Source: Ecdyonurus torrentis
Taxonomy: Eukaryota; Arthropoda; Insecta; Ephemeroptera; Heptageniidae
Assembly: GCA_949318235.1 (NCBI GenBank)
Contig: OX439135.1
Span: 28,466,587-28,530,586 of the forward strand
Direction of reading: 5' to 3'
Length of the DNA stretch: 64,000 nucleotides
Each line of letters opens with the position of its first letter. Within the stretch, counting starts at the first letter, position 1. The position numbers and the translations under genes are program-made. Below are positions 51,139-63,424 of this stretch, in pieces. Below the pieces are notes generated by a model. It did not search any database and was not told the origin of the DNA. It saw only the letters and a program-made list of their open reading frames with translations.

Positions 51139-54100
51139 ATGAAACAAAGTTTCTATTTCAAGAACCAAATGTTATTGAATGATAAAAATCATACTTTTTA
51201 CATGATTAAAACTAGTTTTGATGATTTCTCAGAAACTAAGAATGCTACAGACTTACTATTTTACTCAAAACATAGCTTTTTCAATTCTCTACAAAAAAGA
51301 TGTCTTGAACTTTTTTGCTCCGACGCATTTTTTTTGGGTTATTGACAATTTTAGTTTTCACTCATCATGTAGCCAAACCAAGTCATGAAACAAAGATTCT
51401 ATTTCAAGAACCAAATGTTATTGAATGATAAAAATCATACTTTTTACACGAATAAAACTAGTTTTGATGATTTCTCAGAAACTAAGAATGCTACAGACAT
51501 TAAATTCGATTCAAAACATAGCTTTTTCAATTCTCTACAAAAAAGATGTCTTGAACTTTTTTGCTCCGACGCATACTTTTTGGGTTATTGACAATTTTAG
51601 TTTTCACTCATCATGTAGCCAAACCAAGTCATGAAACAAAGTTTCTATTTCAAGAACCAAATGTTATTGAATGATAAAAATCATACTTTTTACATGATTA
51701 AAACTAGTTTTGATGATTTCTCAGAAACTAAGAATGCTACAGACTTACTATTTTACTCAAAACATAGCTTTTTCAATTCTCTACAAAAAAGATGTCTTGA
51801 ACTTTTTTGCTCCGACGCATTTTTTTTGGGTTATTGACAATTTTAGTTTTCACTCATCATGTAGCCAAACCAAGTCATGAAACAAAGATTCTATTTCAAG
51901 AACCAAATGTTATTGAATGATAAAAATCATACTTTTTACACGAATAAAACTAGTTTTGATGATTTCTCAAAAACTAAGAATGCTACAGACTTACTATTGA
52001 AGTTAAAACATAGCTTTTTCAATTCTCTACAAAAAAGATGTCTTGAACTTTTTTGCTCCGACGCATTTTTTTTGGGTTATTGACAATTTTAGTTTTCACT
52101 CATCATGTAGCCAAACCAAGTCATGAAACAAAGTTTTTATTTCAAGAACCAAATGTTATTGAATGATAAAAATCATACTTTTTACACGATTAAAACTAGT
52201 TTTGATGATTTCTCAAAAACTAAGAATGCTACAGACTTACTATTGGAGTCAAAACATAGCTTTTTCAATTCTCTACAAAAAAGATGTCTTGAACTTTTTT
52301 GCTCCGACGCATACTTTTTGGGTTATTGACAATTATAGTTTTCACTCATCATGTAGCCAAACCAAATCATGAAACAAAGTTTCTATTTTAAGAACCAAAT
52401 GTTATTGAATGATAAAAATCATACTTTTTACACGATTAAAACTAGTTTTGATGATTTCTCAGAAACTAAGAATGCTACAGACATCAAATTCAACTCAAAA
52501 CATAGCTTTTTCAATTCTCTACAAAAAAGATGTCTTGAACTTTTTTGCTCCGACGCATACTTTTTGGGTTATTGACAATTTTAGTTTTCACTCATCATGT
52601 AGCCAAACCAAGTCATGAAACAAAGTTTCTATTTCAAGAACCAAATGTTATTGAATGATAAAAATCATACTTTTTACACGATTAAAACTAGTTTTGATGA
52701 TTTCTCAAAAACTAAGAATGCTACAGACTTACTATTTAACTCAAAACATAGCTTTTTCAATTCTCTACAAAAAAGATGTCTTGAACTTTTTTGCTCCGAC
52801 GCATACTTTTTGGGTTATTGACAATTATAGTTTTCACTCATCATGTAGCCAAACCAAATCATGAAACAAAGTTTCTATTTTAAGAACCAAATGTTATTGA
52901 ATGATAAAAATCATACTTTTTACACGATTAAAACTAGTTTTGATGATTTCTCAGAAACTAAGAATGCTACAGACATCAAATTCAACTCAAAACATAGCTT
53001 TTTCAATTCTCTACAAAAAAGATGTCTTGAACTTTTTTGCTCCGACGCATACTTTTTGGGTTATTGACAATTTTAGTTTTCACTCATCATGTAGCCAAAC
53101 CAAGTCATGAAACAAAGTTTCTATTTCAAGAACCAAATGTTATTGAATGATAAAAATCATACTTTTTACACGATTAAAACTAGTTTTGATGATTTCTCAA
53201 AAACTAAGAATGCTACAGACTTACTATTTAACTCAAAACATAGCTTTTTCAATTCTCTACAAAAAAGATGTCTTGAACTTTTTTGCTCCGACGCATACTT
53301 TTTGGGTTATTGACAATTTTAGTTTTCACTCATCATGTAGCCAAACCGAGTCATGAAACAAAGTTTCTATTTCAAGAACCAAATGTTATTGAATGATAAA
53401 AATCATACTTTTTACACGATTAAAACTAGTTTTGATGATTTCTCAAAAACTAAGAATGCTACAGACTTATATTTTACTCAAAACATAGCTTTTTCAATTC
53501 TCTACAAAAAAGATGTCTTAAACTTTTTTGCTCCGACGCATACTTTTTGGGTTATTGACAATTTTAGTTTTCACTCATCATGTAGCCAAACCGAGTCATG
53601 AAACAAAGTTTCTATTTCAAGAACCAAATGTTATTGAATGATAAAAATCATACTTTTTACATGATTAAAACTAGTTTTGATGATTTCTCAGAAACTAAGA
53701 ATGCTACAGACTTACTATTTTACTCAAAACATAGCTTTTTCAATTCTCTACAAAAAAGATGTCTTGAACTTTTTTGCTCCGACGCATACTTTTTGGGTTA
53801 TTGACAATTTTAGTTTTCACTCATCATGTAGCCAAACCGAGTCATGAAACAGGGTTTCTATTTCAAGAACCAAATGTTATTGAATGATAAAAATCATACT
53901 TTTTACACGATTAAAACTAGTTTTGATGATTTCTCAGAAACTAAGAATGCTACAGACATCAAATTCAACTCAAAACATAGCTTTTTCAATTCTCTACAAA
54001 AAAGATGTCTTGAACTTTTTTGCTCCGACGCATACTTTTTGGGTTATTGACAATTTTAGTTTTCACTCATCATGTAGCCAAACCAAGTCATGAAACAAAG

Positions 54101-54335
54101 TTTCTATTTCAAGAACCAAATGTTATTGAATGATAAAAATCATACTTTTTACACGACTAAAACTAGTTGTGATGATTTCTCAAAAACTAAGAATGCTACA
54201 GACTTACTATTTTACTCAAAACATAGCTTTTTCAATTCTCTACAAAAAAGATGTCTTCAACTTTTTTGCTCCGACGCATACTTTTTGGGTTATTGACAAT
54301 TATAGTTTTCACTCATCATGTAGCCAAACCAAGTC
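51139..54335 (+). repeat. 13-monomer T65-marked HOR subfamily, copy 2
   Basis: Order is G3-E-G3-(E/A2)-B-C-L-C-L-M-G2-J-H. It matches copy 1 at an offset of 2,951 bp, with a C-L pair (492 bp) duplicated. The first L (52615) ends with A213 and CCAAATC, marks normally found at the end of B before C. The duplication junction therefore lies inside that L, between 127 and 213. Confidence 0.88.
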
Positions 54336-57300
54336 ATGAAACAAAGATTCTATTTCAAGAACCAAATGTTATTGAATGATAAAAATCATACTTTTTACAC
54401 GAATAAAACTAGTTTTGATGATTTCTCAGAAACTAAGAATGCTACAGACATTAAATTCGATTCAAAACATAGCTTTTTCAATTCTCTACAAAAAAGATGT
54501 CTTGAACTTTTTTGCTCCGACGCATACTTTTTGGGTTATTGACAATTTTAGTTTTCACTCATCATGTAGCCAAACCAAGTCATGAAACAAAGTTTTTATT
54601 TCAAGAACCAAATGTTATTGAATGATAAAAATCATACTTTTTACACGATTAAAACTAGTTTTGATGATTTCTCAAAAACTAAGAATGCTACAGACTTACT
54701 ATTGAAGTCAAAACATAGCTTTTTCAATTCTCTACAAAAAAGATGTCTTGAACTTTTTTGCTCCGACGCATTTTTTTTGGGTTATTGACAATTTTAGTTT
54801 TCACTCATCATGTAGCCAAACCAAGTCATGAAACAAAGATTCTATTTCAAGAACCAAATGTTATTGAATGATAAAAATCATACTTTTTACACGAATAAAA
54901 CTAGTTTTGATGATTTCTCAGAAACTAAGAATGCTACAGACATTAAATTCGATTCAAAACATAGCTTTTTCAATTCTCTACAAAAAAGATGTCTTGAACT
55001 TTTTTGCTCCGACGCATACTTTTTGGGTTATTGACAATTTTAGTTTTCACTCATCATGTAGCCAAACCAAGTCATGAAACAAAGTTTTTATTTCAAGAAC
55101 CAAATGTTATTGAATGATAAAAATCATACTTTTTACACGATTAAAACTAGTTTTGATGATTTCTCAAAAACTAAGAATGCTACAGACTTACTATTGAAGT
55201 TAAAACATAGCTTTTTCAATTCTCTACAAAAAAGATGTCTTGAACTTTTTTGCTCCGACGCATTTTTTTTGGGTTATTGACAATTTTAGTTTTCACTCAT
55301 CATGTAGCCAAACCAAGTCATGAAACAAAGTTTTTATTTCAAGAACCAAATGTTATTGAATGATAAAAATCATACTTTTTACACGATTAAAACTAGTTTT
55401 GATGATTTCTCAAAAACTAAGAATGCTACAGACTTACTATTGGAGTCAAAACATAGCTTTTTCAATTCTCTACAAAAAAGATGTCTTGAACTTTTTTGCT
55501 CCGACGCATACTTTTTGGGTTATTGACAATTTTAGTTTTCACTCATCATGTAGCCAAACCAAGTCATGAAACAAAGTTTCTATTTCAAGAACCAAATGTT
55601 ATTGAATGATAAAAATCATATTTTTACACGATTAAAACTAGTTTTGATGATTTCTCAAAAACTAAGAATGCTACAGACTTATATTTTACTCAAAACATAG
55701 CTTTTTCAATTCTCTACAAAAAAGATGTCTTAAACTTTTTTGCTCCGACGCATACTTTTTGGGTTATTGACAATTTTAGTTTTCACTCATCATGTAGCCA
55801 AACCGAGTCATGAAACAAAGTTTCTATTTCAAGAACCAAATGTTATTGAATGATAAAAATCATACTTTTTACACGATTAAAACTAGTTTTGATGATTTCT
55901 CAGAAACTAAGAATGCTACAGACATCAAATTCGACTCAAAACATAGCTTTTTCAATTCTCTACAAAAAAGATGTCTTGAACTTTTTTGCTCCGACGCATA
56001 CTTTTTGGGTTATTGACAATTTTAGTTTTCACTCATCATGTAGCCAAACCAAGTCATGAAACAAAGTTTTTATTTCAAGAACCAAATGTTATTGAATGAT
56101 AAAAATCATACTTTTTACACGATTAAAACTAGTTTTGATGATTTCTCAAAAACTAAGAATGCTACAGACTTACTATTTAACTCAAAACATAGCTTTTTCA
56201 ATTCTCTACAAAAAAGATGTCTTGAACTTTTTTGCTCCGACGCATACTTTTTGGGTTATTGACAATTTTAGTTTTCACTCATCATGTAGCCAAACCGAGT
56301 CATGAAACAAAGTTTCTATTTCAAGAACCAAATGTTATTGAATGATAAAAATCATACTTTTTACACGATTAAAACTAGTTTTGATGATTTCTCAAAAACT
56401 AAGAATGCTACAGACTTATATTTTACTCAAAACATAGCTTTTTCAATTCTCTACAAAAAAGATGTCTTAAACATTTTTGCTCCGACGCATACTTTTTGGG
56501 TTATTGACAATTTTAGTTTTCACTCATCATGTAGCCAAACCGAGTCATGAAACAAAGTTTCTATTTCAAGAACCAAATGTTATTGAATGATAAAAATCAT
56601 ACTTTTTACACGATTAAAACTAGTTTTGATGATTTCTCAGAAACTAAGAATGCTACAGACATCAAATTCAACTCAAAACATAGCTTTTTCAATTCTCTAC
56701 AAAAAAGATGTCTTGAACTTTTTTGCTCCGACGCATACTTTTTGGGTTATTGACAATTTTAGTTTTCACTCATCATGTAGCCAAACCAAGTCATGAAACA
56801 AAGTTTCTATTTCAAGAACCAAATGTTATTGAATGATAAAAATCATATTTTTACACGATTAAAACTAGTTTTGATGATTTCTCAAAAACTAAGAATGCTA
56901 CAGACTTATATTTTACTCAAAACATAGCTTTTTCAATTCTCTACAAAAAAGATGTCTTAAACTTTTTTGCTCCGACGCATACTTTTTGGGTTATTGACAA
57001 TTTTAGTTTTCACTCATCATGTAGCCAAACCGAGTCATGAAACAAAGTTTCTATTTCAAGAACCAAATGTTATTGAATGATAAAAATCATACTTTTTACA
57101 CGATTAAAACTAGTTTTGATGATTTCTCAGAAACTAAGAATGCTACAGACATCAAATTCAACTCAAAACATAGCTTTTTCAATTCTCTACAAAAAAGATG
57201 TCTTGAACTTTTTTGCTCCGACGCATACTTTTTGGGTTATTGACAATTTTAGTTTTCACTCATCATGTAGCCAAACCAAGTCATGAAACAAAGTTTTTAT

Positions 57301-58511
57301 TTCAAGAACCAAATGTTATTGAATGATAAAAATCATACTTTTTACACGATTAAAACTAGTTTTGATGATTTCTCAAAAACTAAGAATGCTACAGACTTAC
57401 TATTTAACTCAAAACATAGCTTTTTCAATTCTCTACAAAAAAGATGTCTTGAACTTTTTTGCTCCGACGCATACTTTTTGGGTTATTGACAATTTTAGTT
57501 TTCACTCATCATGTAGCCAAACCGAGTCATGAAACAAAGTTTCTATTTCAAGAACCAAATGTTATTGAATGATAAAAATCATACTTTTTACACGATTAAA
57601 ACTAGTTTTGATGATTTCTCAAAAACTAAGAATGCTACAGACTTATATTTTACTCAAAACATAGCTTTTTCAATTCTCTACAAAAAAGATGTCTTAAACT
57701 TTTTTGCTCCGACGCATACTTTTTGGGTTATTGACAATTTTAGTTTTCACTCATCATGTAGCCAAACCGAGTCATGAAACAAAGTTTCTATTTCAAGAAC
57801 CAAATGTTATTGAATGATAAAAATCATACTTTTTACACGATTAAAACTAGTTTTGATGATTTCTCAGAAACTAAGAATGCTACAGACTTACTATTTTACT
57901 CAAAACATAGCTTTTTCAATTCTCTACAAAAAAGATGTCTTGAACTTTTTTGCTCCGACGCATACTTTTTGGGTTATTGACAATTTTAGTTTTCACTCAT
58001 CATGTAGCCAAACCGAGTCATGAAACAGGGTTTCTATTTCAAGAACCAAATGTTATTGAATGATAAAAATCATACTTTTTACACGATTAAAACTAGTTTT
58101 GATGATTTCTCAGAAACTAAGAATGCTACAGACATCAAATTCAACTCAAAACATAGCTTTTTCAATTCTCTACAAAAAAGATGTCTTGAACTTTTTTGCT
58201 CCGACGCATACTTTTTGGGTTATTGACAATTTTAGTTTTCACTCATCATGTAGCCAAACCAAGTCATGAAACAAAGTTTCTATTTCAAGAACCAAATGTT
58301 ATTGAATGATAAAAATCATACTTTTTACACGACTAAAACTAGTTGTGATGATTTCTCAAAAACTAAGAATGCTACAGACTTACTATTTTACTCAAAACAT
58401 AGCTTTTTCAATTCTCTACAAAAAAGATGTCTTCAACTTTTTTGCTCCGACGCATACTTTTTGGGTTATTGACAATTATAGTTTTCACTCATCATGTAGC
58501 CAAACCAAGTC
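54336..58511 (+). repeat. HOR block E-A-E-A2-B/C-F-K-L-M-P-F-P-L-M-G-J-H
   Basis: This 17-monomer, 4,176-bp stretch is a 13-mer-like HOR with two scars. The B at 55320 ends with T213 and CCAAGTC like C and is followed by F, so B and C were fused with loss of one monomer. After M, a P-F-P run (56547, 56793, 57037) is inserted before L-M-G-J-H. The M at 56302 has a private AAACATTTTTG change that shortens the T6 arm of the inverted repeat. Confidence 0.87.
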
Positions 58512-61213
58512 ATGAAACAAAGATTCTATTTCAAGAACCAAATGTTATTGAATGATAAAAATCATACTTTTTACACGAATAAAACTAGTTTTGATGATTT
58601 CTCAGAAACTAAGAATGCTACAGACATTAAATTCGATTCAAAACATAGCTTTTTCAATTCTCTACAAAAAAGATGTCTTGAACTTTTTTGCTCCGACGCA
58701 TACTTTTTGGGTTATTGACAATTTTAGTTTTCACTCATCATGTAGCCAAACCAAGTCATGAAACAAAGTTTTTATTTCAAGAACCAAATGTTATTGAATG
58801 ATAAAAATCATACTTTTTACACGATTAAAACTAGTTTTGATGATTTCTCAAAAACTAAGAATGCTACAGACTTACTATTGAAGTCAAAACATAGCTTTTT
58901 CAATTCTCTACAAAAAAGATGTCTTGAACTTTTTTGCTCCGACGCATTTTTTTTGGGTTATTGACAATTTTAGTTTTCACTCATCATGTAGCCAAACCAA
59001 GTCATGAAACAAAGATTCTATTTCAAGAACCAAATGTTATTGAATGATAAAAATCATACTTTTTACACGAATAAAACTAGTTTTGATGATTTCTCAGAAA
59101 CTAAGAATGCTACAGACATTAAATTCGATTCAAAACATAGCTTTTTCAATTCTCTACAAAAAAGATGTCTTGAACTTTTTTGCTCCGACGCATACTTTTT
59201 GGGTTATTGACAATTTTAGTTTTCACTCATCATGTAGCCAAACCAAGTCATGAAACAAAGTTTTTATTTCAAGAACCAAATGTTATTGAATGATAAAAAT
59301 CATACTTTTTACACGATTAAAACTAGTTTTGATGATTTCTCAAAAACTAAGAATGCTACAGACTTACTATTGAAGTTAAAACATAGCTTTTTCAATTCTC
59401 TACAAAAAAGATGTCTTGAACTTTTTTGCTCCGACGCATTTTTTTTGGGTTATTGACAATTTTAGTTTTCACTCATCATGTAGCCAAACCAAGTCATGAA
59501 ACAAAGTTTTTATTTCAAGAACCAAATGTTATTGAATGATAAAAATCATACTTTTTACACGATTAAAACTAGTTTTGATGATTTCTCAAAAACTAAGAAT
59601 GCTACAGACTTACTATTGGAGTCAAAACATAGCTTTTTCAATTCTCTACAAAAAAGATGTCTTGAACTTTTTTGCTCCGACGCATACTTTTTGGGTTATT
59701 GACAATTATAGTTTTCACTCATCATGTAGCCAAACCAAATCATGAAACAAAGTTTCTATTTTAAGAACCAAATGTTATTGAATGATAAAAATCATACTTT
59801 TTACACGATTAAAACTAGTTTTGATGATTTCTCAGAAACTAAGAATGCTACAGACATCAAATTCAACTCAAAACATAGCTTTTTCAATTCTCTACAAAAA
59901 AGATGTCTTGAACTTTTTTGCTCCGACGCATACTTTTTGGGTTATTGACAATTTTAGTTTTCACTCATCATGTAGCCAAACCAAGTCATGAAACAAAGTT
60001 TCTATTTCAAGAACCAAATGTTATTGAATGATAAAAATCATATTTTTACACGATTAAAACTAGTTTTGATGATTTCTCAAAAACTAAGAATGCTACAGAC
60101 TTATATTTTACTCAAAACATAGCTTTTTCAATTCTCTACAAAAAAGATGTCTTAAACTTTTTTGCTCCGACGCATACTTTTTGGGTTATTGACAATTTTA
60201 GTTTTCACTCATCATGTAGCCAAACCGAGTCATGAAACAAAGTTTCTATTTCAAGAACCAAATGTTATTGAATGATAAAAATCATACTTTTTACACGATT
60301 AAAACTAGTTTTGATGATTTCTCAAAAACTAAGAATGCTACAGACTTACTATTGGAGTCAAAACATAGCTTTTTCAATTCTCTACAAAAAAGATGTCTTG
60401 AACTTTTTTGCTCCGACGCATACTTTTTGGGTTATTGACAATTTTAGTTTTCACTCATCATGTAGCCAAACCAAGTCATGAAACAAAGTTTCTATTTCAA
60501 GAACCAAATGTTATTGAATGATAAAAATCATATTTTTACACGATTAAAACTAGTTTTGATGATTTCTCAAAAACTAAGAATGCTACAGACTTATATTTTA
60601 CTCAAAACATAGCTTTTTCAATTCTCTACAAAAAAGATGTCTTAAACTTTTTTGCTCCGACGCATACTTTTTGGGTTATTGACAATTTTAGTTTTCACTC
60701 ATCATGTAGCCAAACCGAGTCATGAAACAAAGTTTCTATTTCAAGAACCAAATGTTATTGAATGATAAAAATCATACTTTTTACACGATTAAAACTAGTT
60801 TTGATGATTTCTCAGAAACTAAGAATGCTACAGACATCAAATTCGACTCAAAACATAGCTTTTTCAATTCTCTACAAAAAAGATGTCTTGAACTTTTTTG
60901 CTCCGACGCATACTTTTTGGGTTATTGACAATTTTAGTTTTCACTCATCATGTAGCCAAACCAAGTCATGAAACAAAGTTTTTATTTCAAGAACCAAATG
61001 TTATTGAATGATAAAAATCATACTTTTTACACGATTAAAACTAGTTTTGATGATTTCTCAAAAACTAAGAATGCTACAGACTTACTATTTAACTCAAAAC
61101 ATAGCTTTTTCAATTCTCTACAAAAAAGATGTCTTGAACTTTTTTGCTCCGACGCATACTTTTTGGGTTATTGACAATTTTAGTTTTCACTCATCATGTA
61201 GCCAAACCGAGTC

Positions 61214-61459
61214 ATGAAACAAAGTTTCTATTTCAAGAACCAAATGTTATTGAATGATAAAAATCATACTTTTTACACGATTAAAACTAGTTTTGATGAT
61301 TTCTCAAAAACTAAGAATGCTACAGACATCAAATTCAACTCAAAACATAGCTTTTTCAATTCTCTACAAAAAAGATGTCTTGAACTTTTTTGCTCCGACG
61401 CATACTTTTTGGGTTATTGACAATTTAAGTTTTCACTCATTATGTAGCCAAACCAAGTC
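61214..61459 (+). repeat. Mosaic monomer with an O-type right end
   Basis: The unit has A94 with box ATCAAATTCAAC, a combination I saw nowhere else, and ends with TTTAAGTTTTC and CTCATTATG. Those end marks otherwise occur only in the O monomers at 2721 and 3459. It is followed by an H-type left part, exactly as the O at 3459 is followed by H at 3705, so the O/H junction is shared across about 57 kb. Confidence 0.8.
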
Positions 61460-61705
61460 ATGAAACAAAGTTTCTATTTCAAGAACCAAATGTTATTGAA
61501 TGATAAAAATCATACTTTTTACACGACTAAAACTAGTTGTGATGATTTCTCAAAAACTAAGAATGCTACAGACTTACTATTGAAGTCAAAACATAGCTTT
61601 TTCAATTCTCTACAAAAAAGATGTCTTGAACTTTTTTGCTCCGACGCATACTTTTTGGGTTATTGACAATTTTAGTTTTCACTCATCATGTAGCCAAACC
61701 AAGTC
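61460..61705 (+). repeat. H/A chimeric monomer
   Basis: The left part has the H marks C68 and G80. The box is the A form TTACTATTGAAG with C128, while G169, GCATACTTTTT and T213 belong to neither H nor A. It is the only H-like unit in the window not followed by an A12 monomer, since its right end has been replaced. Confidence 0.8.
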
Positions 61706-63424
61706 ATGAAACAAAGTTTCTATTTCAAGAACCAAATGTTATTGAATGATAAAAATCATATTTTTACACGATTAAAACTAGTTTTGATGATTTCTCAAAA
61801 ACTAAGAATGCTACAGACTTATATTTTACTCAAAACATAGCTTTTTCAATTCTCTACAAAAAAGATGTCTTAAACTTTTTTGCTCCGACGCATACTTTTT
61901 GGGTTATTGACAATTTTAGTTTTCACTCATCATGTAGCCAAACCGAGTCATGAAACAAAGTTTCTATTTCAAGAACCAAATGTTATTGAATGATAAAAAT
62001 CATACTTTTTACACGATTAAAACTAGTTTTGATGATTTCTCAGAAACTAAGAATGCTACAGACATCAAATTCGACTCAAAACATAGCTTTTTCAATTCTC
62101 TACAAAAAAGATGTCTTGAACTTTTTTGCTCCGACGCATACTTTTTGGGTTATTGACAATTTTAGTTTTCACTCATCATGTAGCCAAACCAAGTCATGAA
62201 ACAAAGTTTTTATTTCAAGAACCAAATGTTATTGAATGATAAAAATCATACTTTTTACACGATTAAAACTAGTTTTGATGATTTCTCAAAAACTAAGAAT
62301 GCTACAGACTTACTATTTAACTCAAAACATAGCTTTTTCAATTCTCTACAAAAAAGATGTCTTGAACTTTTTTGCTCCGACGCATACTTTTTGGGTTATT
62401 GACAATTTTAGTTTTCACTCATCATGTAGCCAAACCGAGTCATGAAACAAAGTTTCTATTTCAAGAACCAAATGTTATTGAATGATAAAAATCATACTTT
62501 TTACACGATTAAAACTAGTTTTGATGATTTCTCAAAAACTAAGAATGCTACAGACTTATATTTTACTCAAAACATAGCTTTTTCAATTCTCTACAAAAAA
62601 GATGTCTTAAACTTTTTTGCTCCGACGCATACTTTTTGGGTTATTGACAATTTTAGTTTTCACTCATCATGTAGCCAAACCGAGTCATGAAACAAAGTTT
62701 CTATTTCAAGAACCAAATGTTATTGAATGATAAAAATCATACTTTTTACACGATTAAAACTAGTTTTGATGATTTCTCAGAAACTAAGAATGCTACAGAC
62801 TTACTATTTTACTCAAAACATAGCTTTTTCAATTCTCTACAAAAAAGATGTCTTGAACTTTTTTGCTCCGACGCATACTTTTTGGGTTATTGACAATTTT
62901 AGTTTTCACTCATCATGTAGCCAAACCGAGTCATGAAACAGGGTTTCTATTTCAAGAACCAAATGTTATTGAATGATAAAAATCATACTTTTTACACGAT
63001 TAAAACTAGTTTTGATGATTTCTCAGAAACTAAGAATGCTACAGACATCAAATTCAACTCAAAACATAGCTTTTTCAATTCTCTACAAAAAAGATGTCTT
63101 GAACTTTTTTGCTCCGACGCATACTTTTTGGGTTATTGACAATTTTAGTTTTCACTCATCATGTAGCCAAACCAAGTCATGAAACAAAGTTTCTATTTCA
63201 AGAACCAAATGTTATTGAATGATAAAAATCATACTTTTTACACGACTAAAACTAGTTGTGATGATTTCTCAAAAACTAAGAATGCTACAGACTTACTATT
63301 TTACTCAAAACATAGCTTTTTCAATTCTCTACAAAAAAGATGTCTTCAACTTTTTTGCTCCGACGCATACTTTTTGGGTTATTGACAATTATAGTTTTCA
63401 CTCATCATGTAGCCAAACCAAGTC

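Larger units (their letters stand above)
58512..63424 (+). repeat. 20-monomer HOR block with internal F repeats
   Basis: Order is E-A-E-A2-B-C-F-(L/B/C)-F-K-L-(P/O)-(H/A)-F-K-L-M-G-J-H, 4,913 bp. F occurs three times (59988, 60478, 61706). The unit at 60232 is a three-part mosaic: L- or M-like left part, B box, C-like right end. This block most closely restores the reference 13-mer order if the inserted units are ignored. Confidence 0.87.
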
